64,000 nt of DNA, from positions 127,831,605 through 127,895,604 of the forward strand of contig CP136064.1 in NCBI GenBank assembly GCA_032622095.1, given 5' to 3'. How positions within the stretch are numbered: position 1 is the first letter of the stretch; every line of letters begins with the position of its first letter. A program made the translations under genes and the position numbers. This document shows positions 1 to 10,253 of the stretch, piece after piece. Below the pieces are notes generated by a model. The model was not told the origin of the DNA, made no database searches, and saw only the letters and a program-made list of their open reading frames with translations. The stretch comes from Siphonodentalium dalli (lineage: Eukaryota > Mollusca > Scaphopoda > Gadilida > Siphonodentaliidae).

Positions 1-1531
1 ATAAATTGCCAGACTGGAGTATAGCGGGTTAGACATTACATGCTCGATATGTCTGACCACAAGGAACAACGTGTTTCAAATTTGGTGGACTTACCACCAG
101 ACTTCACTTGATTGTTCTTCAATTTGACTGGTACTTCATTGAAATCGCGACAACAAGAATACAAGTACTTTAGTGAAGGCTACATACATTCAGTTTCAAT
201 GTTTATTTGCGGCGACAAACTGTTTATCAGGGCAAAATGCCACTGAAGCATGAGGAAAAATGAACCTGCACATGGTGTCGATTTTGAGATAAATTGTTCG
301 ATAATTTCGGATATTCACTGTTCTTGTCAAGCTGGATAAGTAACACATAATAAATATTCAATGTTATTATAATATATCTCTTCACAATAGACACACGATC
401 TATCAATTTATCGATGGTGTACCATACAATTTCCCTATTTCGATGAAAATTCGAGGCCTTGTATGTTTTCATCCTGTGTAGTCAGTTTTTGTACTTTTTC
501 TAAGATGCACCATACTGGTATCGAAAAGTGTTCCATGTTATAATAACAATTAATATTTTTTCATAATTGGCACAATACGTGTATAGAACAAACATGTTTC
601 AGTATATTGAGAAATTATTTTTCATATCACATTCCCTAGTATTCCATTGGTCTGTCATAATGTTTGTGTATGTAAGTCCACGTATAAATGCCATGAATAC
701 CATTTATTCACAAAATATACCAATAAATACTGTTTAATGTACCACATCTAACCATCACAAATTGATTGTGAATACGAAAGTTATCAGGAAGAGGCGCCCT
801 ATCAGCCTGTATTAATCGACAACAGGTGAGATTAACAGGTGTTGTCATATACTTTGGCCATTTTAGTGTCCCTCTTTCCCCAACAAATCATCCCTTGGAG
901 ATTATAACACATTATCTCAAATGTATGCATAGTTTGATTTGATAGTGTTAACTAATTAGCTTATCTAGCACTTCCTAATCCCCTCATCATATTTCCATTT
1001 GTCACCTCTCTGGCTCGATCAGCGTGACATTTCCAACCTTCAAATTAATTTACTAATCCCAAAAGCCCCTTAGGGCGAAGCTTTCGCATACTGTTACTGT
1101 TATAGTTTTTCTGAAATTTAATCATATGCGCACCCACTTCATGTTTTAATGACTCCCGCAGTGGCGTTTACTTGCCTGCAGCAGGGATTATAGGATGGCC
1201 AGTGTGATCACCTATTAAAAAGCCACATTATATCTAATGATCCAAGTATATGTAGGTCATGACCATCTCCTATTTCTGCAGTAAATATTCAAAGTCAGCC
1301 AAAGTCATGACCATGGTTATACTGTACCAGGTGTGAATCAATGAAGAGAGTATCATAGCAACCTTTTTAATAAGAAAACATTGTAAATGGGAGTATAAAC
1401 ACAGAGTATAAACACAGAGTATAAACACAGACAAAATGACCCAGGCATGCGCCCCTTTTAATATTTGCTGTCTTCCTTTCTTTTAATTATTTCCTTTTTT
1501 CGAGAAACACTATAAATAACGCAACTTAAAT
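1..1531. other. AT-rich intergenic DNA, no gene seen
   Basis: No frame shows coding character: the open stretches are short, rich in Ile, Tyr and Asn, and match no family I recognise. The only structure noted is a 13 bp triplet repeat near 1391. Confidence 0.6.
1391..1429. repeat. 13 bp tandem repeat, three copies
   Basis: The unit GAGTATAAACACA occurs at 1391, 1404 and 1417 with no spacer. It is a simple local tandem duplication. Confidence 0.9.
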
Positions 1532-1890
1532 CATGATGGGAGCTGCGGTGGCACAACATTAAATACCCTGTGCCAATTCATTATCTTATATATGCGAGTT
1601 ATATATGCATAGGTCGCCTCGCAAATATAAGAGAATGCATTGGTCTAACAATTTTTTCTCTTACATTCTTTAACAATTTTATCATTTTTTTATAATTTTT
1701 TCTTACATTCTTTATCAATTTTTAGAATTTGTTCTTACATTTTTAAACAATTATAAAAAATAATATTGAATTTGTTGGGCCAATGCATTCTCTTATATAT
1801 GCGAGGCGACCTATGGTCGACTCGCATACTGTATATAAGAGAATGCATTGGCACAGGGTTTTTGCAAAAATTCAGGAATCTCCCATCATG
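1532..1890. mobile_element. MITE-like element with ~110 bp terminal inverted repeats
   Basis: The left arm (about 1532-1644) and right arm (about 1779-1890) are imperfect reverse complements. They start CATGATGGGAG and end CTCCCATCATG, and share the inner blocks CCCTGTGCCAAT and GGTCGCCTCGCA. The AT-rich centre has no coding capacity. TTAA lies just outside both ends (1525 and 1896), and the right end read inward is TTAACCCTTT, which resembles piggyBac-type non-autonomous elements; that class is an inference. A fragment of the same family lies near 62552-62587. Confidence 0.75.
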
Positions 1891-1899
1891 AAAGGGTTA

Positions 1900-3160
1900 A
1901 ACAGAACTTCCACTCATGTTTCTTCATGTTTGTTCCTTTTAGAGTTTTTAAGAAAGCTTATGAAAAGCTAACATGGGTGTATAATTCAACATAAATATTG
2001 GTGCCACTGAAAGTCACGGAGGATAGGTGGATGATTTGCAAATATAATGCGGGTAAAATACATTTAATCTACTTGAGAATGCCCTCTAAAGTGGTAATAA
2101 TGGAATTTACTGAATTTGGTCAGCAGTATATTTTATGTATTTATAGTATGGCACAAAACAAATATTTTTTATATGTTTACATACATCAATGTTTGGTTTT
2201 GAACAGAATTGTACCAGTATAGGCCTACATTTGTGTTTACGGCAATGTGCACATGCAACCTCCGCTATCAAGAACTGTCAAGGGGTGCAGGCTTGTTGTC
2301 AGTCAAGGACTATTTTTTATACAGAAAAACGTATATAAATTATGTCTCATTTATCAAAAATATTCTGTATAAAAGTAATTCCTCCTTGTATATTTTAATT
2401 CCTTTTTTTAAGTCAGTTAGTTTCAGAAAATCCAGTTGCTTGTCCATTAACTTTTTCTGTGACTTTTCCAGGTCTCGATATATTATGTTAAAACCAGCTG
2501 CACCAAGGCATATTCCACTTAAGATTATAAGAAACCAAATATTTGTGCATGTATAAAAATCATAACTCTATACATCCCATCACAAATGATCACATACATC
2601 CATTATCATACCTACAAGTTTCAATTAGCTCAACCCATTTTCTCAAAGCATTTGGCAAATACGGACTTAACTATCCTGTCATTATTCTCTTTGCACAAAG
2701 CTACAAAAGAAACAAATGGGGTATGTTGGGATATCGCATATGATCAAGATAATAAACCAGAAATTCTCTCAAGATTTAATTTCCTTGAGGAAAATTAATT
2801 TCTTTGCTCACGGATAACAAATTGTTTCCGGCAACTTCTCAACGATTCACCAATAAATGTGCGATATATGCTGAGTTATCAGATCAATATACAATAGATT
2901 CGTGTGGTGCTGCATCTGTTATCAGATATTCAGGAAATGAAACCATTACTTACAACCCTGTAAAACATTTATCAAATATACTGAAGATTGAGTGCCTCTT
3001 CCCAGCAAAATTCAATGTTCAAAAAGATGACAAATCTGTGAAAACAAATGTTGCACGGAGTTATTCATGCAGAGTGAACTTCAATTCTCAGACATCTTTT
3101 TTGGCCTTGAAAGTATTTGTCAAATTTATTTGCAAGTACTTTGACCATTGAGGTACAGTA
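1900..3160. other. Intergenic DNA, no gene seen
   Basis: Several open frames of 60-115 codons exist on the plus strand, but they overlap one another in different frames, have AT-driven composition and show no recognisable motif. I do not call a gene here. Confidence 0.5.
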
Positions 3161-3163
3161 ATG

Positions 3164-3302
3164 CCAACTCCTTAACCACAGCAGAATTATGGGTAACTTT
3201 TCAGGATTAAGTCAGTGAGAGCTTTCCAATGAATGGAAACAAGCCATATTTCCGACTAAATCATGAAAAGTTACCCGTAATGCTGGTGTGGTTAAGGAGT
3301 CG
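3164..3302. mobile_element. Small fold-back element (about 139 bp)
   Basis: The two halves are imperfect reverse complements. The left end has ACTCCTTAACCACA and GGGTAACTTTTCA; the right end has the matching TGAAAAGTTACCCG and GTGTGGTTAAGGAGT. Arms are about 60 bp around a short centre near 3230. There is no coding content. It is probably a tiny MITE or another hairpin-forming repeat. Confidence 0.65.
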
Positions 3303-3501
3303 ATTATTTAGGGCATCACTTAATGTTGATATTGATATATAGTTCTTTCACTAGTTTTTATTGATACTGTACTACTGTATACAACCATCAGTTAGCCCGG
3401 GGGGGGGGGGGCCTGTGAAATTTGTACACAAAAACTGGGATTGGGCTTATCCTCGAAGACCCTCACATGAAAAATCGCAGTTTTATATCGTAAATGTCGT
3501 A

Positions 3502-3834
3502 TTAATTATTAATACGATAGGAATTCTCTTTCTGGTCAGAAAAACTCGCCCTTTTCATTGTGGTAAAATCCCGCAAAAGTTGGCCCCTTAGTATCCGCAC
3601 CAGGCCAGCTGATCTCATCACTTCCTTTTTCTGGCGAATCGAATTTACACGCCGTTTTTTCTCTCTCGCCATTTTGTAAAATTCACAAATAGTTTCTTCG
3701 AAGTCGTCTTCGTCGTCTTCAGAGTCTTCTTCTTCTCCAGTCAATCACAGGCGTTCACGGCGACGTTCATCGAGTTCGGGAGGAATGTAATTCCAAGATT
3801 TCGAACCTTGAGAATAAATTGGATCGACTGTTAG
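3502..3834 (-). pseudogene. Possible degenerate coding exon, acidic then basic
   Basis: On the minus strand a frame runs from 3834 to 3505 with a single in-frame TGA at 3747-3745. The part upstream of the stop contains WNYIPPELDERRRERL. The part after it has an acidic run (EEEDSEDDEDDFEE), then a lysine/arginine-rich stretch (MAREKKRRVNS). This composition differs from the AT-driven frames around it. There is no ATG at the head, and an AG precedes the open stretch, so a broken internal exon is possible. I do not recognise the family. It may equally be a transposon remnant or chance. Confidence 0.25.
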
Positions 3835-4161
3835 TCATGGCCGGACATAGTTCTGCAGTTACCGGTACTTCAGTCCTTCCCAGGAGACGGGAGGGATTGC
3901 ACTCGCACCCGTACGCACTGGTAATTTTCAAATAACGGGTGCTAAGATTCGCACCCGTCCCTCATCTCAAAATACAAATGGAGACTGTAATTGTTGGGTC
4001 AATAGTGAACTAGTTGAAGGTTTAGATCCTTTACCATCTCAGTTCAACTATCGCATATTAAAGTGTAACTGGACATAGGTCTATTCCACAATGACTTTTT
4101 GTTTTAGAAAAAACCCAACTTACAATTATAGAATGGGTGCAATATGACACCCGTCTTCTGA

Positions 4162-4593
4162 ATTACGGGAGCAAATAAATGCTCTCGCTGTGTTTTCCTC
4201 GTGGGAAGGACTGGTACTTCCATTCCAGTTGATTCACGTGTGCCGATCCGACAGAGGACGGCTTCACTACTGGATGGTACTGACCCGCAGAAGGCGGTAC
4301 CCATCCAGGACTGTGCAAGTCCAGAGAGACCTTGTGGTGAACAAGATGATGTTCTCTCCCTGAATGTTGGGGCACCTTCGAATCTCGATGATTTGGACAG
4401 GGACCCGATGGACTATGTCAAACAAATTCAGGACTCGCTGGCTGACAGAAGTCTTCGAGATATCTTTGGGGCTGGCAGTTTCAATTTTACTGCGAAGGAA
4501 AATGAAAGTGTCAATGACACTGTAGCTCAACTTGGAAAGGGAATAATTTCATGTTTTAAAGTCAATGGAGTGATTAGGAATGTGGAAAGTTGA
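4162..4593 (+). pseudogene. Hypothetical open frame, possibly gag-like 5' fragment of the DIRS relic
   Basis: The frame is open after a TGA at 4159 and encodes about 143 residues. Its middle is acidic and hydrophilic (LDDLDRDPMDYVKQIQDSLA) and it ends in a short stretch containing NDTVAQLGKG. There is no ATG near the start. The 3' part (from about 4499) is the same sequence that heads every unit of array 2, where it is not coding, so the end of this frame belongs to a repeat. Position and acidic composition upstream of the DIRS-like gag (from about 6484) suggest it could be the N-terminal part of that gag, cut off by the intervening ~160 bp repeats. This link is an inference. I recognise no domain. 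Confidence 0.3.
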
Positions 4594-6310
4594 AAGGCCT
4601 AGTTATGCAAAGAGTAAAATCTAAGATGGCTGCTGGCAGCCATGTTTTTAGATGGGAACGACTAATTTTGGGGTCATTCGGCAGCCATCTTATATTTACT
4701 CTTTGCATGACTAAATTCTTTGGTACGGCCTACAGGTCGTACCCTTGGTCGGATCATCATAAAATGTGTCTTAGCTGTTGACATTGAAATGTAGATGGGA
4801 ACAAGTCATTTTGGGTTCATTCGGGAAAAAAACATGGCCGCCAGTGGCCATCTTGGATTTCAATATTCAATCCATTAGCACGGGCTACAGGTTGTACTGT
4901 TTGTCTGATCATCATGAAATTTGTCATGGATATTAATATTGACATGTAGATGGGAACAAGTAATTTTGGGGTTGTTCGGCCAAAAAACATGGCCACCGGC
5001 AGCCATCTTAGATTTTACTCTTTGCATGACTAAATTCTTTGGCATGGCCTACAGGTCATACCTTTGGTCGGATCATCATAATATTTTTCATGGATGTTAA
5101 CAATGATATGTAGATGGGAACGAGTCATTTTGGGGTCATTCGTCCAAAAAACATGGCCGCCAGCAGCCATTTTGGATTTTACTCTTTGTATGACTAAATC
5201 CTTTAGCACGGGCTACAGGTCGTACCTTTAGTCTGATCATCATGAAATTTGTCATGACTGTTGAAATTGGAATGTAGATGGGAACAAGTCATTTTGGGGT
5301 CATTCGGACAAACAACATGGCCGCCAGCGGCCATCTTGGATTTCAAAATTCAATCCATTAGCACGGGCAACAGGTCGTACCTTTGGTCCGATCTTTATGA
5401 AATTTGTCATGAATGTTGACATTGTCATGTAGATGGGAACGAGTTATTTTGGTGTCATTCGGCAAAAAACATGGCCACCAGCCGCCATTTTGGATTTCAA
5501 AATTCAATCCATTGGCGCGGGCTACAGGTCATACTGCTCGTCTGATCATCATGAAATTTGTCATGGATGTTAATATTGACATGTATATGGGAACGAGTCA
5601 TTTTGGGGTCATTCGGCCAAAAAAAATGGCCACCAGAAGCCATCTTGGATTTAACTCTTTGTATGACTAAATCCTTTGGCCTACATGTCGTAGCTTTGGT
5701 CAAAAATCCAAAATGACCCCAAAACGACTCGTTCCCATCTACATTCCAATTTCAACAGCCATGACAAATTTCATGATGATAAGACTAAAGGTACTACATG
5801 TAGCCCGTGCTAAAGGATTTAGTCATACAAAGAGTAAAATCCAAAATGGCTGCTGGCGGCCATGTTTTTTTGCCAAATGACACCAAAATGACTCGTTCCC
5901 ATCTACATGTCACTGTTAACATCCATGAAAAAATTTATGATGATCCGACCAAAGGTACGACTTGTAGGCCGTGCCAAAGAATTTAGTCATGCAAAGAGTA
6001 AAATTTAAGATGGCTGCCGGTGGCCATGTTTTTTGGCCGAACAACCCCAAAATTACTCGTTCCTATCTACATGTCAATATTAACATCCATGACAAATTTC
6101 ATGATGATCAGACAAACAGTACGACCTGAAGCCCGTGCTAATGGATTGAATATTGAAATCCAAGATGGCCATTGGCGGCCATGTTTTTTTCCCGAATAAA
6201 CCCAAAATGACTCGTTCCCATCTACATGTCAATGTCACCAGCTATGACAAATTTCATAATGATCCGACCAAAGGTACGACCTGTAGCCCATGCTAAAGGA
6301 AATTGTTGAT
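4590..6310. repeat. ~160 bp interspersed repeat array arranged as a large inverted repeat
   Basis: The landmark GTAGATGGGAAC recurs at about 4649, 4790, 4945, 5109, 5273, 5428 and 5582 on the plus strand (spacing mostly 154-164 bp). From about 5705 the same unit appears on the minus strand (GTTCCCATCTACA at about 5731, 5895, 6060, 6214). Each unit carries an AAGATGGC/GCCATCTT block, a GTCATTCGGCC-type block and an ATCATGAAATTTGTCATG block. Two sub-types alternate: one with ACTCTTTGCATGACTAAA, one with AATTCAATCCATTAGCACGG. The same family fills much of array 2. The two orientations could pair over about 600 bp. Confidence 0.9.
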
Positions 6311-6366
6311 GCATCACGCACACACACACGCACACACGGACGACGGACGACAAAGCCATGGCAATA

Positions 6367-6398
6367 GCTCAAACTTTACAAAGTAACGTTGAGCTAAA
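6367..6398. repeat. Terminal hairpin of the ~160 bp repeat family
   Basis: TAGCTCAAACT and its near-complement ACGTTGAGCTA are separated by about 10 bp. They follow a CA-rich and CGGACGAC-rich tract (6315-6350). The same arrangement closes the repeat block in array 2 (32911-32942 and its equivalents), so it marks the end of a defined element. Confidence 0.65.
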
Positions 6399-6483
6399 AA
6401 GTGGGTCTTAAGTTGGACGAGGCGCAAAAAGTGCTCATTCAGTCATCATTCCATAGCGACAGCCCAGTCGTCCTACTGCTTTC

Positions 6484-7134
6484 AAAGAAGATACATTTGA
6501 CAAATTTCCGTTAGATGAAACAGCCGAGGAGTTTCTTAAGGTACCATCGATGGACGATCTTGTAAACAGTCTTCTGGTTCAGTGACATGGCGCTAAGGCT
6601 GCTTCGGGCCACCAGTCCCCTAGTCTATTCTCCCAGCCACACAAAAAAAAGGATCGCATATAAAGGCCATCAGGCAGCTAGGCTGGGGTTGGTGGTCCAC
6701 TGCTATGTACAGCAGGCATTAGCTACACTTCTCTCATCTTTGGATGAGGAGAATGCGGATGTGGAGACGTGTATGGCCCAAGTGAAGGACATATTTCAGA
6801 TATCCTCGCATGCTTTAGATCAGATGGGCCGTTCCGGCGCCTTTTTTTCATATCATTCGCCGTGCTCTCACATCCTCTGACACGGGGCTATATGAGTCTG
6901 AGGCTAGCAGTCAACTGACTAACTTGCCGCTCACTGGAGAAGGGGTCTTTGGCAAAGAACTGGAGCCCATGCTTAGAGCTCGAAAGGAGCGTAAAAAGCA
7001 GATAGATGACTTGTTAGCAGACACCAAAGCGGGGAAGCGGAAAGAGGCGCCCACAGGCTCTTCTCAATCTCAATTTAGAGGAAAGAACTCGACGTCATCA
7101 GTTGCAAATGCCGGTCAACCCGATCGTACATGCT
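6484..7134 (+). pseudogene. DIRS-like gag remnant
   Basis: Gag of DIRS-type elements packages the retrotransposon RNA. Three frames must be combined. 6484-6583 carries the acidic DETAEEFLKVPSMDDLV and ends at a TGA. 6587-6848 carries QAARLGLVVHCYVQQAL and ALDQMGRSGAFF. After a T tract near 6842-6848 the frame shifts, and 6849-7134 carries LPLTGEGVFGKELEP and the basic RARKERKKQIDDLLADTK. A second shift lies at an A tract near 6645-6652. The QAARLGLVV...QQAL and GVFGKELE blocks are what I recognise from DIRS-type gag proteins of marine invertebrates. Both homopolymer frameshifts look like decay rather than programmed shifting, but that was not tested. Confidence 0.7.
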
Positions 7135-7318
7135 AACGAGGATCGTTCCCGGAGTCAGCCTTCTGGAGCATATTTGGAAGCCGGGTACAGACAAAGATCT
7201 CCTCTTCAAGATCCTTCTTTTTGTGCCAAGCCACATTATGAGCGAGGGACACGGGGAAGAAAAAGTCGCGGGAGAAGCATGTGACTATGTAAGTATCCCA
7301 TCTCATTTGCCAAACGTA

Positions 7319-8552
7319 CCTGTAGGAGGGCATCTATCACATTTTTTGACATATTGGCAAACAATTACGAAAGATAGATGGGTATTGAAAGTATTGGAAC
7401 ACGGTTACCAATTCAAGTTTCACAGTCTACCAAAATTCTTGGGCATGAAGGAAACCACGGTCACGCATAGTCAATGTCAGTTGATTCAGAGCGAAATAAT
7501 AACAATTTTCATAAAAGTGACGTCACTGGTTGTGAATTCGGGTATGTCACTTTCTAGACGATTGTATGTTTCTCCACTCCTCTCGAAAGGGGCTCCTGGA
7601 AGCCAGGACATTGGTCCTAGATAAAATTGCCAGTCTGGGGTTTTTGGTCAATCTAGAAAAGTCAAATTTGGCACCAACACAGACAATAGTATACCTCGGA
7701 TGCCAATTCAATCACCAACAGGGTGTCGTTTACCCCACACTGGAGATTGTGTTGGGTCTCAGAAAGCTTGTTCTGGGGTTTCACCCTCCATCCAGAACAG
7801 CTCTGGATTTCCTATCATTACTCGGGACAATGGCATCCAGCACAGAGCTCATACCAAACGCACAGCTTTTTATGAGGCCAATTCAAACTTATCTACTCTC
7901 CCATTGGTCTCCCAGTCGGATGATTCTTTGTCATTCGATACCAGTAACTCCAGATTTAATGCGTCACCTCCAATGGTCCCATTATGGTGGGTATTCGATT
8001 GCAATGTCCTCAAGGGCAGATCGTTCACGCCCCCTCTCAATTGGTTCACGATAACTACAGACGCCAGCAACTCCAGAGGGTGGGGCGGAACCTTGGGCAG
8101 TCAGATGGTTCAGGGTGTGTGGTCCCCTTTACAAAGGTTACAACACATCAATTGTCTCGAAATGGAAGCTGTTATTCGGACATTAAACAGTTTTCTTCCA
8201 CAGTTGAAATGGCAAAATGTGCAGGTTCGGTCAGACAATACATAAACAAGATCTCAGACACAATTTCGACTAACGCACGAACTGTGGGGGGGTGGCCTTG
8301 GCAAACCACATCACATTGAAAGCTGCTTTCATTCGGGAGAAAGACAACTCCCTGGCAGATCATTTGAGTCGTCATCAGGTAGACCCACATGAATGGTCCC
8401 TTAATCACGTTGTCTTTCAAAGGCTATTCCAAAGGTGGGGTCATCCAGTGATAGATATATTTGCGACAGATCTGAACAAACAGGTGCAGCGGTTTTGCTC
8501 CTGGATCCCACAGGCACGGGCGAGACGCGTTCTCAATTCATTAGTTCATTAA
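7319..8552 (+). pseudogene. DIRS-like reverse transcriptase/RNase H remnant
   Basis: The start VGGHLSHFLTYWQTITKDRW (about 7325) matches the entry into DIRS reverse transcriptases. About 115 expected residues, holding the first palm motifs, are missing near 7497-7540. The frame then resumes at the catalytic FLDD (about 7554), followed by SLGFLVNLEKSNLAPTQ, the usual thumb-proximal block. A shift near 7985 leads to WWVFDCNVLKG and RNase H with TTDASNSRGWGG and VQVRSDNT, ending at a stop at 8243. A final frame holds EKDNSLADHLSRH, HEWSLN and HPVIDIFATDLN. This order is characteristic of DIRS elements and separates them from LTR retroelements. It cannot make a working enzyme. Confidence 0.85.
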
Positions 8553-8584
8553 AGATGGTCTATCTCTTTGTAAACATGCATTAT

Positions 8585-9057
8585 ATAGTTACAGGGTTAT
8601 AAAATAATAGATATGAATCGGAGACCCCTGTCCGGAAATGCTTCTATCGATTACTATTGATTATATCTTGAATATTTTCTGGTCTAAAAACGTGTGGTTG
8701 TGTAGCTAATGAACAATAGTGGTTACTGTTAATAGAGACCAGAAATTTTATTGTGTAATTTTTTTACAAATAAATGTCAATTAGACTCATTATCGCTTAT
8801 ATCTATGGAATAAAACAATACAAACAATCAATCTGGGACATTTGACGTTCAGCGAGTAGCAATGGGAACACCCTAATGATCGCTATCGCTATATTGTATC
8901 GCCTGAATGGTCTGTTAAAAAAATATAACAATAAAGTGTCCCATTTAATAATCTCATTTTATAATAAAATATTCGAAATATAATCAATATTAATTGATAG
9001 AAGCGTTTCGGGGCGGGTTTTCAAATCATATTTAATATTTTATAACCACGCAACTAT
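8585..9057. mobile_element. MITE-like element with ~95 bp terminal inverted repeats
   Basis: The left arm (about 8585-8680) and right arm (about 8965-9057) are imperfect reverse complements. They share the outer block GGTTATAAAATA and the inner block ACGCTTCTATCAATTA (variant ATGCTTCTATCGATTA on the left). The centre is AT-rich and non-coding. It abuts the end of the DIRS relic. No clear target duplication was found. Confidence 0.7.
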
Positions 9058-10253
9058 CTAAAAAAAATTATATGAAGAGATAATCCATCTTTTAAGTTTT
9101 AAACATCATATTTTTAAAATTAATTTGATAGCGTCATTATTTCATTTTGAAATTCATAATTTAACCCACTAGTTTTCCCCAATTGACTGGGCCCTGGACT
9201 ACCCCAAAAATAAGCAAGATTATCCTTGTCAGATCCCCTAGAGTTGGCATACTATGGTTCTTATTTTTGTGTCCAATGTGGGGAAGGTAGTGGTGTGGTG
9301 AAAGCTTCCCTAAGACAAAAGTTTCAAGACAGTCACTCCAATATGCAAGATTTGTACGAAGAGCGGATTCACTCCTGTTATTGCCAGGCCATATGCTAAA
9401 TAAGAACTTAAATAGAAGAATATAAAATACTGTGCCTTGTGAGTTCATTACAATGTTATATCCAGATAGACTATATATAGACATTATACCTGTATCACAA
9501 TAAATTAAAGGGCTGTCATTACCTTGTGCGTTATGAGAATTTTTTAAAAAAGAAAGAAAGAAGGTCTACCCCATCCCTACCCTAATTTGTTGCCCTCCTT
9601 TACCAGAAACGAAGGTATTATTTTATTTGGCCTTAGGAATCGCCATATATGGAAGTTTTAAACCACACTCGCTCACCTCCAAACTGCCAAGAAAAAACGT
9701 TATTGTAGGACTTTTACGGCAAATATGATATCTTGATTGGTATTGCTGTGAGTCTTTTAATATTGGTAATAAACTAATTTGGATAACTAAATTGGCATTT
9801 GGTGAAATTCTGTTGTTGTTGTTGTAACTGGATGATAAGGGGACCATCGAATCGGATTATATACCTTTAAATATAACATATACATACAGCGAAGTTGTGG
9901 AAATTAGGAAAGTATTTGTTTCAATGAATAGGTCAGTAGTGGTATAAGTAGGTGGGAGTATCTTACCTTCATTTAGATGTAACTCCATTAGGACAAATTC
10001 TGGATCCCATTCCATTGGGTATATTGTGAGTTAGCAGCTGAGCAATGAAAGAATCTAAAACCTGTACATAAAAAGTTGGTCTGTTTTAATTATTTTTTGT
10101 TGTATAAGTATAAGATTTTGAATGGCATGTTAACAACAGAGCTATACATCAAATCTCAGAATTTCAGAGTAATAATCATCTATTTATTACTGCAAGCCAT
10201 ATAATGATTGGGATTCTATTTTTTAAAACACTATTTCACATGTCAGTAAACAC
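9058..10253. other. Intergenic DNA, no gene seen
   Basis: A 107-codon minus-strand frame at 9161-9484 shows no domain or motif I recognise and nothing else coding-like surrounds it. There is a GTT microsatellite of a few units near 9812. Confidence 0.5.

Larger units (their letters stand above)
6411..8552 (+). mobile_element. Broken DIRS-type retrotransposon (gag, RT and RNase H remnants)
   Basis: Consecutive plus-strand fragments in changing frames resemble DIRS-order retroelements: a gag-like region (about 6484-7134), the N-terminal side of a reverse transcriptase (about 7319-7497), its catalytic end and thumb (about 7545-7985), an RNase H (about 8035-8245) and the segment after RNase H with the HEWSLN and IDIFAT motifs (about 8292-8550). 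No tyrosine recombinase is found; the relic stops next to the TIR element at 8585. Frameshifts, stops and a missing RT core show that it is dead. Confidence 0.8.

Noticed and set aside
4590-6310. CRISPR-like regular spacing of repeats
   Set aside because: The whole ~160 bp unit is repeated rather than a short repeat with unique spacers, orientation flips, and the DNA is clearly eukaryotic.
9161-9484. 107-codon minus-strand frame, considered as a gene or mitochondrial insertion
   Set aside because: No mitochondrial protein motif, no domain, and no supporting promoter or splice context.
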